Shown here one piece after another: positions 34,343 through 37,509 of a DNA stretch of 37,509 nucleotides; within the stretch, counting starts at the first letter, position 1, and the number at the start of each line of letters is the position of its first letter. The translations under genes were made by a program, and so were the position numbers. This DNA is from an uncultured Prevotellaceae bacterium. GTDB lineage: Bacteria; Bacteroidota; Bacteroidia; Bacteroidales; Bacteroidaceae. The DNA lies in the NCBI GenBank assembly GCA_902782305.1, contig CACZMV010000027.1, positions 1 to 37,509 on the forward strand. The letters run 5' to 3'. The notes beneath the pieces are model-generated. The model had not been told where the DNA came from. It made no database searches and saw nothing but the letters and a program-made list of their open reading frames with translations.

Positions 34343-35502
34343 AATTTGAAAGCCAGTTCGGCATCAATCAAGTTGTAGTTGTGCTTCTTCTCGTTAGCTA
34401 TTTCTATGCTTCGGTCGTTCACGCGAGAATATTCTAAGTGCATTTCCAGGTTCTTCGTGAAGAAGTAGTTCAAACCGCACTCAATCTGATTTACAGAAGT
34501 GGACCATTCCTTTTGATTGCGATAAGTTTGGTAACGGGCCTTGGCGTGTAATTTACCCTTGATGATGGGCACGATACCGAAAACATACCAACCGTCAGCC
34601 TTGTCGCCCTTGCTGTAGTCAATCTCGCGTACATTGTTGCCTGGAGAGACAGCACCCCATCCTTGGCTGTGGATATACTCAGCACGGAACATATATTCGT
34701 CCTGAGAGTACTCAGCAGAAATGGCATAACGGTTTTTCTCAATGCTACACTTCGTGCCAGTTATCGGGTCAAGCATGTCACCGCGACTACCAGTCCATCC
34801 GAAGGCACCGATGCGCAGACCCTTGATGGGCATTACCCAGACGCCACCGATGATATCCTTGCGGTTGTCCTTATCCGACTCGTTTACACCCTCACCGTTA
34901 TAGATACCTATCTGATAGTGGAACAGACGGCGTCCGTTGGCATTGGGGAAGAGGTCACCGGAAAACTGGATACCGATATCACGTCCACCAGAACTCTTTT
35001 CACCAGTACGGTCTCCGAAGGCAGAGAGCTTGTTGATTACGTCAGCATAGCCGCGCCAACCCTGAGTAATGGGGTGAGTAGGGTTTTCATAGGTAAAGGC
35101 GCGTTTAAACTGTCCTGCACGAATCTTAAACTCAGGGAATCTGCGCCATTCAGCATAGAGGTCTACCAGCTGTACTGTTGGCTGGCCAGGTCCTGTGGCG
35201 TTCGTTCCCTGAATCTGGGCGCGCCAGTCGAAGTCGCCAATCTTGCCGTCCAGAATGAAACGAGCCAGACGAAGTTTGAAAGCGTTTGAAGAGTTCTTTT
35301 CAAGAATAGGATTCCCGTCATCGTCTTTTCCTTTTTTGTAAGGGTCCATAGCTTGATACTGCAGTATGCCGTAGCCGCTGAACTTGATGTTCTTGACCCA
35401 TTGAGGTAACTCGATGGTTGTCTTCTTTTTCTCTTCTTGTTGTGCATTGACTGTCAATGCGAAGCCCGTCACGCAGAGGGCCAGGATCATTAGTTTTTTC
35501 AT
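34339..35502 (-). CDS. OprO/OprP-type outer-membrane porin
   Basis: 387 residues with a signal peptide (MKKLMILALCVTGFALTVNA). The body shows repeated amphipathic beta-strands and ends in a Phe (AELAFKF), as usual for outer-membrane barrels. FSGYGILQYQAMDP, RLARFILDGKIGDFDWRAQI, DLYAEWRRFPEFKIRAGQFKRAF and GRDIGIQFSGDLF match the phosphate-selective porin O/P family. In Bacteroidales, such proteins are general or anion porins; true phosphate selectivity is not shown. Three bases downstream of rlmD, so cotranscribed with it; this pairing has no evident functional meaning. No pho-type genes nearby. Confidence 0.88.
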   Translation of the reverse strand: MKKLMILALCVTGFALTVNAQQEEKKKTTIELPQWVKNIKFSGYGILQYQAMDPYKKGKDDDGNPILEKNSSNAFKLRLARFILDGKIGDFDWRAQIQGTNATGPGQPTVQLVDLYAEWRRFPEFKIRAGQFKRAFTYENPTHPITQGWRGYADVINKLSAFGDRTGEKSSGGRDIGIQFSGDLFPNANGRRLFHYQIGIYNGEGVNESDKDNRKDIIGGVWVMPIKGLRIGAFGWTGSRGDMLDPITGTKCSIEKNRYAISAEYSQDEYMFRAEYIHSQGWGAVSPGNNVREIDYSKGDKADGWYVFGIVPIIKGKLHAKARYQTYRNQKEWSTSVNQIECGLNYFFTKNLEMHLEYSRVNDRSIEIANEKKHNYNLIDAELAFKF

Positions 35503-35505
35503 AAG

Positions 35506-36927
35506 TTAATGCTTTTGGGTTAGTAAAACAACATTTTCAACATGAGGGGTGTGAGGGAACATATCCACGGGTTGCACCTCAGCCACTTGGTAGTCACAGT
35601 CCAAAGCCTGCAAATCACGAGCCTGTGTGGCAGGATTGCATGACACATAGACAATGCGCTTGGGTGCAGCGTTCAATATGGTTTTGATAACATCAGGATG
35701 CATGCCGGCACGAGGCGGGTCCGTAATGATGACATCCGGTTGTCCGTGTGCTCTGATAAAGTCGTCGGTCAGAATGTCTTTCATATCGCCTGCATAGAAT
35801 AAGGTGTTCTCTATGCCATTCAATTGTGAATTTACCTTGGCGTCCTCAATAGCTTCTGGTACATATTCAATGCCAATGACCTGACGCGCCTTCTTGGCTA
35901 CAAAGTTGGCAATAGTTCCAGTGCCAGTATATAGGTCGTAAACAAATTCATTGCCGGTAAGTCCTGCAAATTCGCGAGCAACACTATACAGATGATAGGC
36001 CTGTTCGGTATTCGTCTGGTAGAACGACTTAGGACCCACCTTGAACTTCAGGTCTTCCATCGTTTCAATGATGTAATCCTTGCCCTTGAACACTTTGATG
36101 TCCTGATCGCCTATGGTGTCATTACACTTCTGGTTGTCTAAATAGAGTAGGGAGGTTATCTGTGGAAATTTGTCTGCAAGGTGTTGCAGTAAACCCTCTG
36201 CCTCCTGTTCGCCTCCAGTCTCATCGTAATGGAACTGGACGATAACCATCCATTCGCCAGAATTCGAGTTACGGATAATGACGTCACGCAAAAAACCTAC
36301 TTGTTGCCTTAAATCAAAGAAACTAAGGCTGTGTTCTATGGCATAGTCGCGTACGGTATTGCGAATATGGTTGTGCAGGTCATCCATTAACCAGCATTTC
36401 TCAATAGGCAGAATCTTATCGAAAGCACCCGTGATGTGGAAACCGATAGCGGGCGTATCCTTCACCAACGTTTCGTCTTTCAGTTGCTCGCTGGTCAGCC
36501 ATCGCTTGTTGGCACAACCAAAGTCCAGCTTGTTGCGGTATTCCTGTGTCTTAACAGAACCCAGAATAGGACGGAATTCAGGCAGGGCAATCTTCCCAAT
36601 GCGTGTCAGTTGGTCGAACACCTGCTGCTGTTTCATCTTCAACTGTTCCTCGTAAGGTAATTGTTGCCACTTGCAACCTCCACAAATACCAAAGTGCTGA
36701 CAGAAGGGTTGCGTGCGTACCTTACTATATTGATGATAACGGATGACCTCTGCCTCCATGAATGAATGTTTCTTGCGTCGTACCTGCAAGTCTACTATAT
36801 CGCCAGGTACTGCCCATGGCACAAATACCACCATGTCGTTGACCCTTGCCAGCGATTTTCCTTCTGCGGCAAAGTCTGTAATGGTAATTTGCTCCAAAAT
36901 GGGCAATGGTTTTTTCTTTCGAGCCAT
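35506..36927 (-). CDS. rlmD: 23S rRNA (uracil-5-)-methyltransferase
   Basis: 473 residues. N-terminal TRAM domain (about 8-65, GKSLARVNDMVVFVPWAVPGD); 4Fe-4S cluster cysteines C76, C82 and C85 (CQHFGICGGCKWQQL) and C178 (PIEKCWLM); SAM-binding core with VYDLYTGTGTIANFVA and IVTDPPRAGMHPDV-like IITDPPRAGMHPD; catalytic Cys about 430 (YVSCNPATQARDL). It methylates U1939 of 23S rRNA (E. coli numbering) in RlmD; some Bacteroidetes members may be dual-site, so specificity is by family only. First gene of a two-gene unit with the porin, from a consensus promoter. Confidence 0.92.
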   Translation of the reverse strand: MARKKKPLPILEQITITDFAAEGKSLARVNDMVVFVPWAVPGDIVDLQVRRKKHSFMEAEVIRYHQYSKVRTQPFCQHFGICGGCKWQQLPYEEQLKMKQQQVFDQLTRIGKIALPEFRPILGSVKTQEYRNKLDFGCANKRWLTSEQLKDETLVKDTPAIGFHITGAFDKILPIEKCWLMDDLHNHIRNTVRDYAIEHSLSFFDLRQQVGFLRDVIIRNSNSGEWMVIVQFHYDETGGEQEAEGLLQHLADKFPQITSLLYLDNQKCNDTIGDQDIKVFKGKDYIIETMEDLKFKVGPKSFYQTNTEQAYHLYSVAREFAGLTGNEFVYDLYTGTGTIANFVAKKARQVIGIEYVPEAIEDAKVNSQLNGIENTLFYAGDMKDILTDDFIRAHGQPDVIITDPPRAGMHPDVIKTILNAAPKRIVYVSCNPATQARDLQALDCDYQVAEVQPVDMFPHTPHVENVVLLTQKH

Positions 36928-36948
36928 ATCTAAGCTTTAAATTTGCTA

Positions 36949-36980
36949 CAAAGATACGAATAAGTATGTAAAAAACCAAA
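36949..36980 (-). promoter_or_regulatory. rlmD promoter (minus strand)
   Basis: On minus: TTTG (CAAA at 36977-36980), 20 bases, TATCTTTG (CAAAGATA at 36949-36956), 21 bases before the ATG at 36927. A full consensus match. Confidence 0.8.
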
Positions 36981-37037
36981 TTTATTTGCCGAATTCATAC
37001 GATATGCCCCTTTTGCATTGCAAAAAATCGCTAAATA

Positions 37038-37069
37038 TTTGCAAGGTTGAAAAAGAATGTGTAACTTTG
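37038..37069 (+). promoter_or_regulatory. ppdK promoter (TTTG-N20-TAACTTTG)
   Basis: TTTG at 37038-37041, 20 bases, TAACTTTG at 37062-37069. The ATG is at 37123, leaving an AT-rich leader of about 47 bases. Confidence 0.82.
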
Positions 37070-37122
37070 CCAAACTGAATTTGAAATTAAATTTTTTAAT
37101 ATTAACAATAATACACTAACTT

Positions 37123-37509
37123 ATGAGCCAAAAAAGAGTTTATCTCTTCGGTAATGGAAAGGCCGAAGGTAATGCAAAAATGCGTGAGGAACTTGGTGGT
37201 AAGGGTGCAAACCTTGCCGAAATGAACCTGCTTGGTGTTCCCGTTCCTCCAGGTTTTACTATCACAACCGATTGCTGTAATGAATACTATCAGGTAGGAC
37301 AGCAGAAGATCATGGAGCTGCTGAACGACGATGTGATGGCAGCTGTAAAGCACATCGAGGTACTGATGAATTCTAAGTTCGGCGACAAGGAGAATCCTCT
37401 GCTTGTATCCGTTCGTTCTGGTGCCCGCGCTTCTATGCCTGGTATGATGGACACCATCCTGAACCTCGGTCTGAATGACGAGGTGGCTGAGGGTATGGTG
37501 AAGAAGACC
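37123..37509 (+). CDS. ppdK: pyruvate, phosphate dikinase, N-terminal part (cut by window end)
   Basis: 129 codons run open to the right edge. The start ([20 protein letters not shown]) and [28 protein letters not shown] match the N-terminal ATP-grasp domain of [25 protein letters not shown] near the end is the highly conserved nucleotide-binding segment that distinguishes PPDK from PEP synthase. The full enzyme is about 900 residues and interconverts pyruvate, ATP and phosphate with PEP, AMP and PPi. It produces or uses PPi, the phosphoryl donor of the PPi-phosphofructokinase encoded at 17524, so the two fit one PPi-based glycolysis. Biased codons suggest high expression. Confidence 0.94.
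   Translation, partial: MSQKRVYLFGNGKAEGNAKMREELGGKGANLAEMNLLGVPVPPGFTITTDCCNEYYQVGQQKIMELLNDDVMAAVKHIEVLMNSKFGDKENPLLVSVRSGARASMPGMMDTILNLGLNDEVAEGMVKKT

Noticed and set aside
34339-35502. Phosphate-starvation regulon member
   Set aside because: Family name only; no Pho-type genes or PhoB-like box were seen nearby.

Overview
The window looks like chromosomal DNA from a Bacteroidales bacterium, most probably Prevotellaceae. The lineage evidence is: promoters of the Bacteroidetes type (TTTG, about 20 bases, TAnnTTTG); mostly Shine-Dalgarno-free starts; a PPi-dependent phosphofructokinase next to surface glycan genes; ribosomal proteins S16 and L9 with long Ala/Glu-rich tails; and lineage-typical families (DUF4923, a golvesin-domain amidase, a DUF3987 primase beside an M15 peptidase). 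No tRNA, rRNA, CRISPR array or intact insertion sequence was recognised. Nearly all of it is ordinary core genome.

Layout. 1-1763: remnant of a mobile or prophage-like module, a DUF3987 primase/helicase broken by two apparent internal deletions, followed by an M15-type peptidase. 1765-4107 (minus): tex and a small membrane protein. 4178-5456: the rpsF-rpsR-rplI operon, in which rpsR as written lacks about 40 bases and is frameshifted. 5504-5800 (minus): a 57-residue lipoprotein. 5969-8354: mtaB and a glycosyltransferase. 8398-10459: ilvC behind a leader of about 150 bases that may be structured, then an inositol-monophosphatase-family gene. 10484-17351 (minus): a tight six-gene unit with an 87-residue unknown, a PlsC-like acyltransferase, a 965-residue golvesin/amidase protein, an unknown, YgiQ and a PP2C-like protein.

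17436-24091 (plus): PPi-phosphofructokinase, GH25 lysozyme-like, GH2 beta-galactosidase and phytase-like esterase genes, ending in a repeat-rich intergenic region. 24332-27096 (minus): a GT2 glycosyltransferase and a TPR/SpoIIE phosphatase. 27135-28641: a DUF4923 protein and rpsP. 28659-34342: a surface polysaccharide block (GT4, three GT2 enzymes and a Wzx-like flippase) in facing and diverging units. 34339-36980 (minus): rlmD and an OprP-type porin. 37038-37509: start of ppdK, cut by the window end.

Points worth attention. (1) rpsR is essential, so the missing ~40 bases is either an assembly error or a real oddity; two similar frameshifting deletions lie in the primase remnant. (2) Consensus Shine-Dalgarno sequences were seen before only three genes: rpsR, rplI and the 87-residue unknown. 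bS6 and bS18 help hide the anti-Shine-Dalgarno in this phylum, so this fits ribosome-state feedback. (3) Each of several intergenic regions carries its own short tandem repeat (periods 7, 8, 9 and 21); both ribosomal promoters have exactly four pyrimidine-rich heptamers where the -33 box should be. (4) ilvC has a candidate structured leader. I found no clear undescribed multi-gene defence or metabolic system.
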